Part shown: one piece after another, positions 41,164 through 48,880 of the stretch
Numbering within the stretch: position 1 is the stretch's first letter
Layout of the letters: the number at the start of each line of letters is the position of its first letter
Source of the DNA: CAKZNE01 sp040222435
Lineage (GTDB): Bacteria > Bacteroidota > Bacteroidia > Flavobacteriales > Schleiferiaceae
DNA: 64,000 bases
Assembly: GCA_965212245.1 (NCBI GenBank)
Contig: OZ243107.1
Location: 2,356,001 to 2,420,000 of the forward strand
Reading direction: 5' to 3'
Position numbers and translations under genes: made by a program
The notes under the pieces: model-generated
Told to the model about the DNA's origin: nothing
The model's database searches: none
Seen by the model: the letters and a program-made list of their open reading frames with translations, nothing else

Positions 41164-42432
41164 ATGACCTTACTCAAAGATCTGATCAGGATAAAGCCGG
41201 TTAAGGATAAATCTGAAACGGGAGTGGATGAAAATGATACTCAGACCATTAAAGTCACCTACTTTCAAAGGGGATTTGGCGACTCTAAAGATTCCATGGG
41301 TCATCCTTCCAGTTTTGCAGCCGGCCTGGCCGACCTCTACGAATCCTACAAGGAAAAGTGTCGTGAGGCGGACCGGGAACAACACCTGCTGAAGCAACCG
41401 ATGGTTGAAGAACAGAACAGTTTGCTCACAGAAATAGAGCGAAAAGAGACCTTCCTGGAGCTGAAAAAAGAGGAAGCTAAAAACCTGGATGAGCAGGTTC
41501 AGCGTATTGAGAGTGATATTGCCGAAGTAAAGATAAATCCTGCAAAATTTGGGGTAAAGGCCGATAAGCGCCCTAAGGCACAATTCTATATTGGTTTATC
41601 CGTCCTGTTGCCCATCACGGCCTACCTGGTGGTGTTTTACATGTCCGCATCTTACTCAGCCTTCTTTAAGGAGTTCAGTACCGATGCACTTACGGCTGCC
41701 ATTTTTGATGCCCAAACCTATTCCAAGGCCTTGAGGGATGGAGTGATGGAGCTCATTTTCGTGTGCACTATTCCCTTTGCATTTATGGGGCTCGGTTACC
41801 TGATCCATATGTTTCAGAAGAGTAAGGCTACCTTCAAGATCATAGGCTTGTTTCTCATCACTTTCTTATTCGATGCTATACTGGCCTACCAGATCGAAAA
41901 GAAGGTGTACGACTTTAACCGCACGCTCAATTCACCTGATTTCAATATCGAATACGCCTTTCAAAGTGTGGCTTTTTGGGGGATCATTTTTGCCGGTTTT
42001 GTAGTGTACATTATCTGGGGCCTGGTATTCGATTTTATTATGAAGGAGTACGATAATCTGGATCGGGTGCAACAGCACATTAAAAAGCTGAAGGAAGATA
42101 AAGGCCATCGCTTGAAAAGGCTCGAGGAAATAAGGATCTCTACTAATACGGTAACGGAAGAGATTACGGGTTTAAGAGGCAAGGCCAGAGAGTTGCAGGC
42201 TAAAATTGACGGTTTCATTTTCCCAAAACAAAAGTACCTGGTACTGCACACCCGTTACGCAAAGGGATGGATCAAAGCCATTTTAAAGGAAATAGCTCTT
42301 CCGGCTACTGAAAAGGATCAATTGATCCATGCCTGCCAGGAAGTAGAAAAAGCCCATCTCAGAAAATACAGTCTGGGTGTGGATAATGCAGAAAGCATAT
42401 TGTTTTACACCAATCCTGATACCGATGACTAG
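41164..42432 (+). CDS. Coiled-coil membrane protein with four membrane segments
   Basis: A 422-residue protein. Residues about 75-135 are a coiled coil (VEEQNSLLTEIERKETFLEL, NLDEQVQRIESDIAEV), followed by four membrane segments at about 145-165, 195-215, 222-242 and 270-292, and a second long coiled coil (residues 298-350). The C-terminal region of 70 residues is helical. The architecture suggests a membrane scaffold rather than a transporter. ATG at 41164, eight bases after the TerB-like gene; its end overlaps the VWA-like lipoprotein gene by eight bases. Confidence 0.7.
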   Translation: MTLLKDLIRIKPVKDKSETGVDENDTQTIKVTYFQRGFGDSKDSMGHPSSFAAGLADLYESYKEKCREADREQHLLKQPMVEEQNSLLTEIERKETFLELKKEEAKNLDEQVQRIESDIAEVKINPAKFGVKADKRPKAQFYIGLSVLLPITAYLVVFYMSASYSAFFKEFSTDALTAAIFDAQTYSKALRDGVMELIFVCTIPFAFMGLGYLIHMFQKSKATFKIIGLFLITFLFDAILAYQIEKKVYDFNRTLNSPDFNIEYAFQSVAFWGIIFAGFVVYIIWGLVFDFIMKEYDNLDRVQQHIKKLKEDKGHRLKRLEEIRISTNTVTEEITGLRGKARELQAKIDGFIFPKQKYLVLHTRYAKGWIKAILKEIALPATEKDQLIHACQEVEKAHLRKYSLGVDNAESILFYTNPDTDD

Positions 42433-43348
42433 AAAAGCTATACTATTGGTATTCCTTTTAGGAGCCTGTCAATCCGATCCCGAAAACGAAGCGGACAAAA
42501 AGAAAAACTCACCACTTGCTCATACTGGTCAAAGCTCAGGTTTGGATTCTCGTACTAATCTTAATATCAGCATACTGATTGATCTCTCTGACAGGATTGA
42601 CCCGCAGAAGTATCCGAACCCTACTATGGAATACTACCAGCGTGATACGGGTTATATCGCTTCTGTAGTAAAAGCTTTTGATCAGCACGTGGTCAATAAA
42701 AAACTTGTCATGATCGATGACCGCCTGCAGACCTTCATTGATCCCCTGCCGCAAAACCCTGAAATTGTAAAAAACCTGGAGGCATTAAAAGTGGAACTGA
42801 ACCGGAACAATGCTTCTAAGGAGATATTGTATAATCTGCCAACAACTTATACAAGAAACGCTTCCGCTCTTTACCAGCAAGCCATTAAGGATAATATTTA
42901 CGTAGGCTCCGATACCTGGCGATTCTTTAAAAGCAGTGTCAGCGATTATTGCCTGAAGGAAGGAGCCCATAATGTTTTAGTTATTCTTACTGATGGCTAT
43001 ATGTACCACCCCAACTCGATGATCAATGAAGGTGGCCGTACCACAACAATTCATAAAAACACCTTTAAAAAGCTCAAACTCAACTCTCCGGATTGGCAAT
43101 CTGAAATGAGGGAAAAGGATATGGGGTTTTATGCCGCTCCGGTAGAGTTGGAAGGTTTAAAAGTTTTGGTATTAGGCCTGAATCCTTCAGCGGATAACCC
43201 CTTTGAAGAAGATGTGCTGAGAGCTTATTGGCAAAAGTGGCTGGTGGAAATGGGGGTGGCTAAAGAGAATATTCTGGTGAAACGTGCTGACCTTCCGGTA
43301 AACCTGGATGAACCAATCCGGGATTTTATTCTCAGCCCTTCATCCTAA
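42425..43348 (+). CDS. VWA-like domain lipoprotein
   Basis: A 307-residue lipoprotein: MTRKAILLVFLLGACQSD with lipobox LLGAC (Cys15). A linker leads into an alpha/beta fold with NLNISILIDLSDRIDPQKYP (a variant MIDAS-like DLSDR) and NVLVILTDGYMYHPN, the two acidic strands typical of von Willebrand A domains; the canonical DxSxS appears as DLSDR, so metal binding is uncertain. The ATG overlaps the preceding gene by eight bases. VWA proteins are regular partners of TerB in Ter-type stress systems, which supports a shared function here. Confidence 0.75.
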   Translation: MTRKAILLVFLLGACQSDPENEADKKKNSPLAHTGQSSGLDSRTNLNISILIDLSDRIDPQKYPNPTMEYYQRDTGYIASVVKAFDQHVVNKKLVMIDDRLQTFIDPLPQNPEIVKNLEALKVELNRNNASKEILYNLPTTYTRNASALYQQAIKDNIYVGSDTWRFFKSSVSDYCLKEGAHNVLVILTDGYMYHPNSMINEGGRTTTIHKNTFKKLKLNSPDWQSEMREKDMGFYAAPVELEGLKVLVLGLNPSADNPFEEDVLRAYWQKWLVEMGVAKENILVKRADLPVNLDEPIRDFILSPSS

Positions 43349-43376
43349 AGGGAGTGATCATTTTTCAATTCCCAAT

Positions 43377-44177
43377 ATGAAAACGCTCAGATCATACGTC
43401 TATAGCACGCTTGAAGTGGCCAGCAAGAGAAAAGGAGTTTCCTGGTACTTTGATATCTTCTTAACCACGGTAATTGCACTTAATGCCCTGGCTATTGCCT
43501 TGCAATCGGTAAAGGAGATCAACGCACAATACCACTCTTTTTTTGAAGCTTTTGAGTTATTTTCCATAACTCTCTTTACCGTTGAATACTTGCTTAGAGT
43601 GTGGGTTTGTGTAGAGAACTCCTGTTTTTCTGATCCGGTCAACGGCCGGATAAAATATATGCTCACTCCTTTAGCTATTGTTGATCTGTTATCCATACTT
43701 CCCTTTTATATATTACTGTTTACAATTGATCTGCGGTATCTGCGTATTCTGCGGCTGTTTCGGATATTCCGCTTGTTTAAGATTGTTCGCTATGTGAGTG
43801 CCCTAAGTACTATTGCCAGGGTGATTCGCGAAAAGAAAGATCAATTGATCATCAGTATCGTTTTTACACTCTTCCTGCTGTTCCTCATCTCCAACCTTAT
43901 GTTTTACATTGAAAATGAGGCTCAGCCCGATACCTTCTCAAGTATACCGGAAACTATGTGGTGGGGAGTGGCTACCCTCACTACCGTGGGCTATGGGGAT
44001 GTATATCCCATCACTCCCTTAGGCAAGTTGCTGGGGGGCGCTATTTCCATATTGGGCATTGGCTTATTTGCCTTGCCGGCCGGTATTCTGGCTTCCGGTT
44101 TTTCGGAAACTTTTGAGACTGCTGAAAATAAACCCTATCCTAATTTTTGTTCCCATTGCGGAGAATCCATTTCCTGA
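43377..44177 (+). CDS. Voltage-gated-type potassium/ion channel
   Basis: A 266-residue channel. Six membrane segments can be placed: S1 at about 22-42, S2 near 57-77, S3 near 97-117, S4 with regularly spaced Arg (LRYLRILRLFRIFRLFKIVR), S5 near 160-180 and S6 near 220-242. The selectivity filter is TLTTVGYGDVYPIT, the potassium type (TVGYG). The ATG at 43377 (MKTLRSYVYST) fits. The C-terminus carries FCSHCGESIS, a small CxxC element that could bind zinc. It sits between the VWA-like lipoprotein and a TPR protein. Confidence 0.92.
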   Translation: MKTLRSYVYSTLEVASKRKGVSWYFDIFLTTVIALNALAIALQSVKEINAQYHSFFEAFELFSITLFTVEYLLRVWVCVENSCFSDPVNGRIKYMLTPLAIVDLLSILPFYILLFTIDLRYLRILRLFRIFRLFKIVRYVSALSTIARVIREKKDQLIISIVFTLFLLFLISNLMFYIENEAQPDTFSSIPETMWWGVATLTTVGYGDVYPITPLGKLLGGAISILGIGLFALPAGILASGFSETFETAENKPYPNFCSHCGESIS

Positions 44178-44189
44178 AAAAAGTACAGC

Positions 44190-45107
44190 ATGAAATACGT
44201 CCCTGGTTTAATTCCTGATCATTCTAAAGTCAATAAAGAGGAAGATTTTAATGACAGTGTCGCTATGAAAAGGCCAGGCTGGTGGACCTTTCTCTCCTAT
44301 TTTGGTGCGGTATGTTTTTTAATGGCCGCCCTGGTGCACATTTTTAGCAGATTTTGGGAGGGTTTTTTCTTTTTGATCCTTGGGCTAATGTTCCTGCCGG
44401 GAGTGCATAATGCGTTAGAAAGGAGACTCAGATTTACTTTTACCTGGCCTATTAAAACCGCGTTTTGTTTAATTCTTTTTGCGGTTATCTCGGTTTTATC
44501 CAATGGATACGAAAAAAAGGAGCAATTAGCCACTGCGGAATTAAAAAGGGAACAGGCTCAGGAAGTGTTGCAAAAGGAGCAGGAAAGATTGAAAGTAGAA
44601 AAAAAAGCAAAGGCCCGGCAAGACAGTCTGAACAAATACCTGTCTTTGGCGAGGGCTGGCATGAAAAGCCATCATTTTAGTGCGGCAGTGGGCTTTTTTA
44701 ATAAAGCTTTGCTCTATACCGATACAGGTAAAACGCACATCCTAAGCCAACGCGCTGATTCCTATTTCAAAGCGGGTAAATACGAGAAGGCCATTGCAGA
44801 TTACAGTAGTCTTATAGACTCAGGTAAGCAAGTTTCAAACCACCTGTATAAAAGGGCTCTGTGCTATGAAAAGTCGGGCAAAAGGCAGAAAGCTGTAAAC
44901 GACCTGAAGAAAGCTATAAAACTGGGTAGTCCCGAAGCCAACAAACTTCATGAAAAGATCAACCCCCTAAAAAGACGCATTGCTTATTACTTGACCCGTT
45001 GTTGCGATGGTTCTACCTCATCTGCAAAAGGGCGGGGAGCTTGTTCACACCATGGAGGGGTTTGCAACTGGAATGATCCGGTTTATGAAGAATATCGCAA
45101 ATACTAA
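44190..45107 (+). CDS. Membrane-TPR protein ending in a DUF3761-like Cys/His module
   Basis: A 305-residue protein of unusual architecture. Residues 28-110 have three hydrophobic segments (TFLSYFGAVCFLMAALVHIF, EGFFFLILGLMFLPG, TAFCLILFAVISVLS). A coiled coil at 112-150 (KREQAQEVLQKEQERLKVEK) is followed by TPR repeats at about 155-255 (AKAYEKAIADYSS-like stretch with KYEKAIADYSSLIDSG). The last 40 residues are RCCDGSTSSAKGRGACSHHG and GVCNW, the DUF3761-type module also found in the small proteins at 37217 and 37457. Starts 13 bases after the channel gene. Confidence 0.75.
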   Translation: MKYVPGLIPDHSKVNKEEDFNDSVAMKRPGWWTFLSYFGAVCFLMAALVHIFSRFWEGFFFLILGLMFLPGVHNALERRLRFTFTWPIKTAFCLILFAVISVLSNGYEKKEQLATAELKREQAQEVLQKEQERLKVEKKAKARQDSLNKYLSLARAGMKSHHFSAAVGFFNKALLYTDTGKTHILSQRADSYFKAGKYEKAIADYSSLIDSGKQVSNHLYKRALCYEKSGKRQKAVNDLKKAIKLGSPEANKLHEKINPLKRRIAYYLTRCCDGSTSSAKGRGACSHHGGVCNWNDPVYEEYRKY

Positions 45108-45112
45108 TATTT

Positions 45113-46195
45113 ATGGAAAACCTGTACCAGGAAGTACCGCTTCATAGAAGGAGTTTACTGCAAAAAATATTCAGGCAGCAACCGGAAGAAAATGCCATTA
45201 TTGAAATCAATAATCTGTTGGCCACACAGCCTTTGAGCAAAATCCGCAAAACGGATATAATTGCTATTGCTGCAAAATATAGGGTAGACCTTTTAAAAAC
45301 GTATCCGCAAAACCTGCGTGAGTTTTATGCCGTATATCTGACAAGTTGCCTGAAGGATTATAATCTTAGCGATGCTGAAAAGAAGGAACTGGAGCATTTA
45401 AGAATGATCTTAATGCTAAGCAAAGAAGAAGCCGAGGAAATTTATGCAGAGGTGGCAGAACCCATATACCGGAAAGTACTTTCCGAGGCGGTTTCGGATG
45501 GTGAATTGAGTGAAGAAGAACTCAGTAACCTGGAAAGCTTACAACTACAATTGGGGTTAAGCGATCAACCGGCAGCCCGCATATCCGAAAGCGTAAGAAG
45601 CAGCTTTATCAAAGAGAAACTTCACGGGGCTATAGACGATCAACGGTTTTCACCCGATGAAGAAAAAGAACTGGAGCTCATTGCAAAGAATTTAGGTGTT
45701 CAGCTTCAAATGGACGCGGCCAGTAGTGAAATGCTGGAGCGATATAAACTCTATTGGGCTATTGAAAATGGAGAGTTGCCAATGATAGAGTCTGGAATTA
45801 ACCTGCAACGAAATGAGGAATGTTACTTCACCACTTTTGTAGAATGGTCAGAGATGAGAACAGTGACCAAAAGGATCAATTATGGCGGCCCTACCGCGCG
45901 TATTCGCATTATGAAAGGTGTGTACTATCGCATGGGAAGTATCAGTACTCAAAGAGTAACCAGTGAGGAGTGGCGGCACATAGATAGTGGTCAACTGTAC
46001 CTCACCAATAAGCGGATCATTTTTATGGGCACTAAAAGGAATACCAATATCCGCTTGAACCGCATCCTGGCTTTTAGCCCGTATCAGGATGGCGTAGAAA
46101 TAGAAAAGGATGCCGGCCGTAACCCTTTTTTCAGTTTCAATGAAGATATTGAGTTGTTTAGTATACTGTTATCGAGAGTGTTGGGCGAATCATAA
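45113..46195 (+). CDS. TerB-like repeat protein with C-terminal PH/GRAM-like domain
   Basis: A 360-residue helical protein. Acidic TerB-type loops recur: KDYNLSDAEKKELEHL near 96, SEAVSDGELSEEELSNL near 145 and GAIDDQRFSPDEEKELELI near 200, so it reads as two or three tandem TerB-like units. The last 115 residues are strand-rich with GQLYLTNKRIIFMGTKRNTN and IEKDAGRNPFFSFNEDIE, a bacterial PH/GRAM-like pattern. Start ATG at 45113, five bases after the TPR gene stop. It ends the cluster; the next + strand signal is the right direct repeat. Confidence 0.75.
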   Translation: MENLYQEVPLHRRSLLQKIFRQQPEENAIIEINNLLATQPLSKIRKTDIIAIAAKYRVDLLKTYPQNLREFYAVYLTSCLKDYNLSDAEKKELEHLRMILMLSKEEAEEIYAEVAEPIYRKVLSEAVSDGELSEEELSNLESLQLQLGLSDQPAARISESVRSSFIKEKLHGAIDDQRFSPDEEKELELIAKNLGVQLQMDAASSEMLERYKLYWAIENGELPMIESGINLQRNEECYFTTFVEWSEMRTVTKRINYGGPTARIRIMKGVYYRMGSISTQRVTSEEWRHIDSGQLYLTNKRIIFMGTKRNTNIRLNRILAFSPYQDGVEIEKDAGRNPFFSFNEDIELFSILLSRVLGES

Positions 46196-46269
46196 GCAAA
46201 CTCTAAAGACCTGAATTTTCGGAGAGCTTTCCGTGAAAAATGGGGGGCTACCAATTCAGCCAAAGAAAT

Positions 46270-46350
46270 AAATTAAGATCGTGATTGAGAAGTAGTTTTT
46301 TTTTGGTTAAGGTTGGTAAGGGAGTCTCGGCTACGGCCGGGGCTTTTCTT
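46270..46350 (+). repeat. Direct repeat, right copy (relic of a type IX secretion gene 3' end plus terminator)
   Basis: AAATTAAGATCGTGATTGAG encodes the frame K-I-V-I-E-K and AAGTAG, the same last residues and stop as the DUF4114 gene. GGTTAAGGTTGG and a terminator stem follow. No open gene continues upstream, so this is a fragment. It is in the same orientation as 29371-29454. Confidence 0.75.
46322..46350 (+). terminator. Terminator-like hairpin in the right repeat
   Basis: AGTCTCGGC and GCCGGGGCT form a 9-bp stem (G-T pairs included) with loop TACG, followed by TTTTCTTTT. It probably now ends the accessory operon and lies against the DUF3817 gene on the other strand. Confidence 0.65.
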
Positions 46351-46356
46351 TTACAT

Positions 46357-46647
46357 TTACTTTATTTCAAGCGGCTTCAAATACTTTCGCTCTACAAAGA
46401 AAGTGGCAAAAGGCAGGAGGGAGGCTATCAAAATAAAGAAAGCCTTAACCATACCAGGCTTGTAGCGTGAAATAAAAACAAACGCGCACACCACATATAA
46501 TAAGAATAAAATGCCGTGAAGCATACCAACCACATAATTGGGCTGCGGAATTTCATACACATATTTGAGTGGCATAGTAATTCCAAAGAGTAAATAACTG
46601 ACCCCTTCGGCAATGGCTATGATCTTGAAAAATTGGAGGAAAGGCAT
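46357..46647 (-). CDS. DUF3817 integral membrane protein
   Basis: A 96-residue membrane protein with three segments: the first (FKIIAIAEGVSYLLFGITMP) matches the DUF3817 core, followed by VVGMLHGILFLLYVVCAFVF and FFILIASLLPFATFFVERKY. The GMLHG and final FER motifs are the family hallmarks. In this phylum such proteins are common and of unknown role. The gene is convergent with the accessory cluster and lies just beyond its right repeat. Confidence 0.88.
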   Translation of the reverse strand: MPFLQFFKIIAIAEGVSYLLFGITMPLKYVYEIPQPNYVVGMLHGILFLLYVVCAFVFISRYKPGMVKAFFILIASLLPFATFFVERKYLKPLEIK

Positions 46648-46960
46648 GAAGTATTTCTGAATTTTTTAAGAAGTGCAAAGGTAGCGGCTGGAGAAATGAC
46701 AGTCAATAAAAATTTGTTTTTAGAAATGCATGGGTATACCTGTGAGCCGTGTGCTAAGGAATATCAGGATCACCAATTACAGAGCAGATCATTTTATGGA
46801 AGAGGTTTGAGAGATTTCCAGAGTTTGAATTGGCAGAACTTAATGAGCGGATAAGAATCAATAGGATAGCTTTTTTTCTTTAAACTACGTCTAAAATTAA
46901 AGAGGCGACCTGTACAGGTCGCCTCTTTCAGTACTATTTAAAACTTTAAAAAACAGGACT
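46648..46960. other. Intergenic stretch with a possible decayed gene end
   Basis: 313 bases. Reading + strand codons 46758-46883 gives SPITEQIILWKRFERFPEFE then LAELNERIRINRIAFFL and a stop, which looks protein-like; there is no start in frame upstream and a stop just precedes. It may be the 3' remnant of a lost gene. The perfect terminator hairpin at 46899-46928 follows. Confidence 0.4.
46899..46928 (-). terminator. Palindromic terminator after the heme-motif gene (unit 1)
   Basis: AAAGAGGCGACC TGTACA GGTCGCCTCTTT is a perfect 12-bp stem with a 6-base loop, 32 bases beyond the reverse-strand stop. The equivalent position of unit 2 has a related hairpin. Confidence 0.8.
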
Positions 46961-48808
46961 TTAATGTGTCATCTTTACAGGATTTGCAGCAATAGACTTA
47001 CCTATACCACCGGTGCTTTTACCACATCCGTTATCAACAAAATCCTGCAGATCCAATTGCCTGCGCAACAGATCATTAAAGTTCCATACCTGACCTCTTC
47101 CAGCGGGGTCATTAACGGAACCTCCGGTTAAGAAAGCAGAGAGTTGAACTGAAGCAGGAAACAAACCATTAAGCTCCATATGGGTAAAGGCAAGCGGACC
47201 ACCCTGACGGGATTCTCCACCGTGACATCCACCACAGGTATTTAAAGAGATTAAGTGTCTTACTGTATCATTTACAATCTCATTTCCACTTCCTACAGGT
47301 TCAGCATCCCAGAAATGATTGGGGTTACCTCCTGTTATAGATTTGGCACCTAAAAACGGGTTTCCACTAATAGGGTGGGTGAGTGGAATATCATAAGTGT
47401 CATCTTTTATTTGAGCTTCATTAGCATTGGCAAAAGCTGCAAACATTTGAACTTTAGCAATATCTACCGGGCCTACTAAGGTGTTGATGTTATAATTCAC
47501 CTCGGGATTACGTGCTACCGTAGCCGTTTTCAAAGAACCTCCGGTAGACTCCAGGTGGAATTCATTTAATCTCCATCCAAAGTTATTGGCAATGCTTATC
47601 TCATCCGTTCTAACCTGGTTAATACAGTTTTCATTAGGCTTAGCCGGGTTTTTACCACATTTGGTAACTTCAGCGGTGAGATTTTCTAAAAGAGTAATGT
47701 ACGCATTACTACCTATAGGCATGGTACTTAACTCTGCCCAGCCTTTGGCATAGGCATGAAGATCATCACACTTAGGCTTATTAATTCCATATTCAAGGAT
47801 TACAAGAAACCGTTGAGGTCCACACCCCTGCATTAACTGGTATACAAAACGTACCTCACCAGCATCGCCACCTCCGTAACTGGAGTTACCGCGAAGATCA
47901 ATACGGTTTACAATACCGATCAGCTTAAAAGGTGTAAGCTTGGGCTCCAACTGGCCCCCGGGACTACCTTCCCAGCCTTGAATGATATTACTCATTTGTG
48001 GACGAGCCAGTACAACATCGCTGTTTACAGTAACATTGCTTAACCAGGTTTGCAACCAATCCAGAATAAAATTGGAGGTAGTAGCATCATTTGCGATACT
48101 ACCGGGGTTGGTAGAAGCCATCTGGCGCATCAATTCCCAAAAAGTCCAAAGACCGTTAGGGTTACCTCCTACACAAGGATCAAATGTATTATTCGGATCT
48201 TCAATTATGGTAGGATCGGTAATCATTAAGGAGTGATCAATTATGATAGGAGTGGCAGCTGCAGCCACACTGGAGCTGCTTACAGGACCAAAAAACTCCA
48301 TTGGAATACTGAAAGGAGTACCGGGTCTGATGTTATTAAAATCAACTTGTCTTACCTTTTGAAGTAAGGCTCCTTTTACCGGACGAATACTTCTTCCGGC
48401 AGTAAACAGAACTGCGTTTCCGGAGAGTAACATTTTCTGGCGGTTTTCCATATCCCTTTGAAAATCTTTGAAATCTTCAAATGCATAGATGGAGTACACC
48501 TTATCTCCGGCCACGTCATCTGCTCCCTGACCATCATCGCGCAGTACCGTTTTTTTACCATCCACATTCAAAGCATGGAAAGGAGAGGTTACCATAGAAC
48601 TGTTGATATTCACCAGGTATCTCATATTCTCTCCGGTAGAAAGAGGCTTATTTAAAAATTCTACCGCAATGGCATCAGCAACAGATGCTCTCTGTTGTAA
48701 ATCCGGGTTTACCCGGGCATCATCTATTTCGTTCATAAGGGCTCCGCGGAAAAACACGATGAGCACCATGCCTGCAAAAAACAGGCTTATTATACCTTTT
48801 CGAATCAT
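46961..48808 (-). CDS. CxxCH heme-motif protein, unit 1 (choice-of-anchor X-like N-terminal domain)
   Basis: A 615-residue exported protein with N-terminal signal or anchor (KGIISLFFAGMVLIVFFRGA). Residues about 60-120 resemble the choice-of-anchor X module (TVLRDDGQGADDVAGDKVYS). The central part (LTPFKLIGIVNRIDLRGN, RTDEISIANNFGWRLNEFHL) is conserved with the paralogue at 50666. One c-type heme motif occurs near residue 530 in LNTCGGCHGGESRQGG. It has no sorting domain; it may be a surface or periplasmic electron carrier. Downstream partner of the FG-GAP gene, 72 bases apart. Confidence 0.8.
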   Translation of the reverse strand: MIRKGIISLFFAGMVLIVFFRGALMNEIDDARVNPDLQQRASVADAIAVEFLNKPLSTGENMRYLVNINSSMVTSPFHALNVDGKKTVLRDDGQGADDVAGDKVYSIYAFEDFKDFQRDMENRQKMLLSGNAVLFTAGRSIRPVKGALLQKVRQVDFNNIRPGTPFSIPMEFFGPVSSSSVAAAATPIIIDHSLMITDPTIIEDPNNTFDPCVGGNPNGLWTFWELMRQMASTNPGSIANDATTSNFILDWLQTWLSNVTVNSDVVLARPQMSNIIQGWEGSPGGQLEPKLTPFKLIGIVNRIDLRGNSSYGGGDAGEVRFVYQLMQGCGPQRFLVILEYGINKPKCDDLHAYAKGWAELSTMPIGSNAYITLLENLTAEVTKCGKNPAKPNENCINQVRTDEISIANNFGWRLNEFHLESTGGSLKTATVARNPEVNYNINTLVGPVDIAKVQMFAAFANANEAQIKDDTYDIPLTHPISGNPFLGAKSITGGNPNHFWDAEPVGSGNEIVNDTVRHLISLNTCGGCHGGESRQGGPLAFTHMELNGLFPASVQLSAFLTGGSVNDPAGRGQVWNFNDLLRRQLDLQDFVDNGCGKSTGGIGKSIAANPVKMTH

Positions 48809-48880
48809 GTGATTAATTTTTTATGGTTGATATTGGTAACATCAGAGGCCTTCTCAAAGACTTGATCTCACCGTTTTGAT

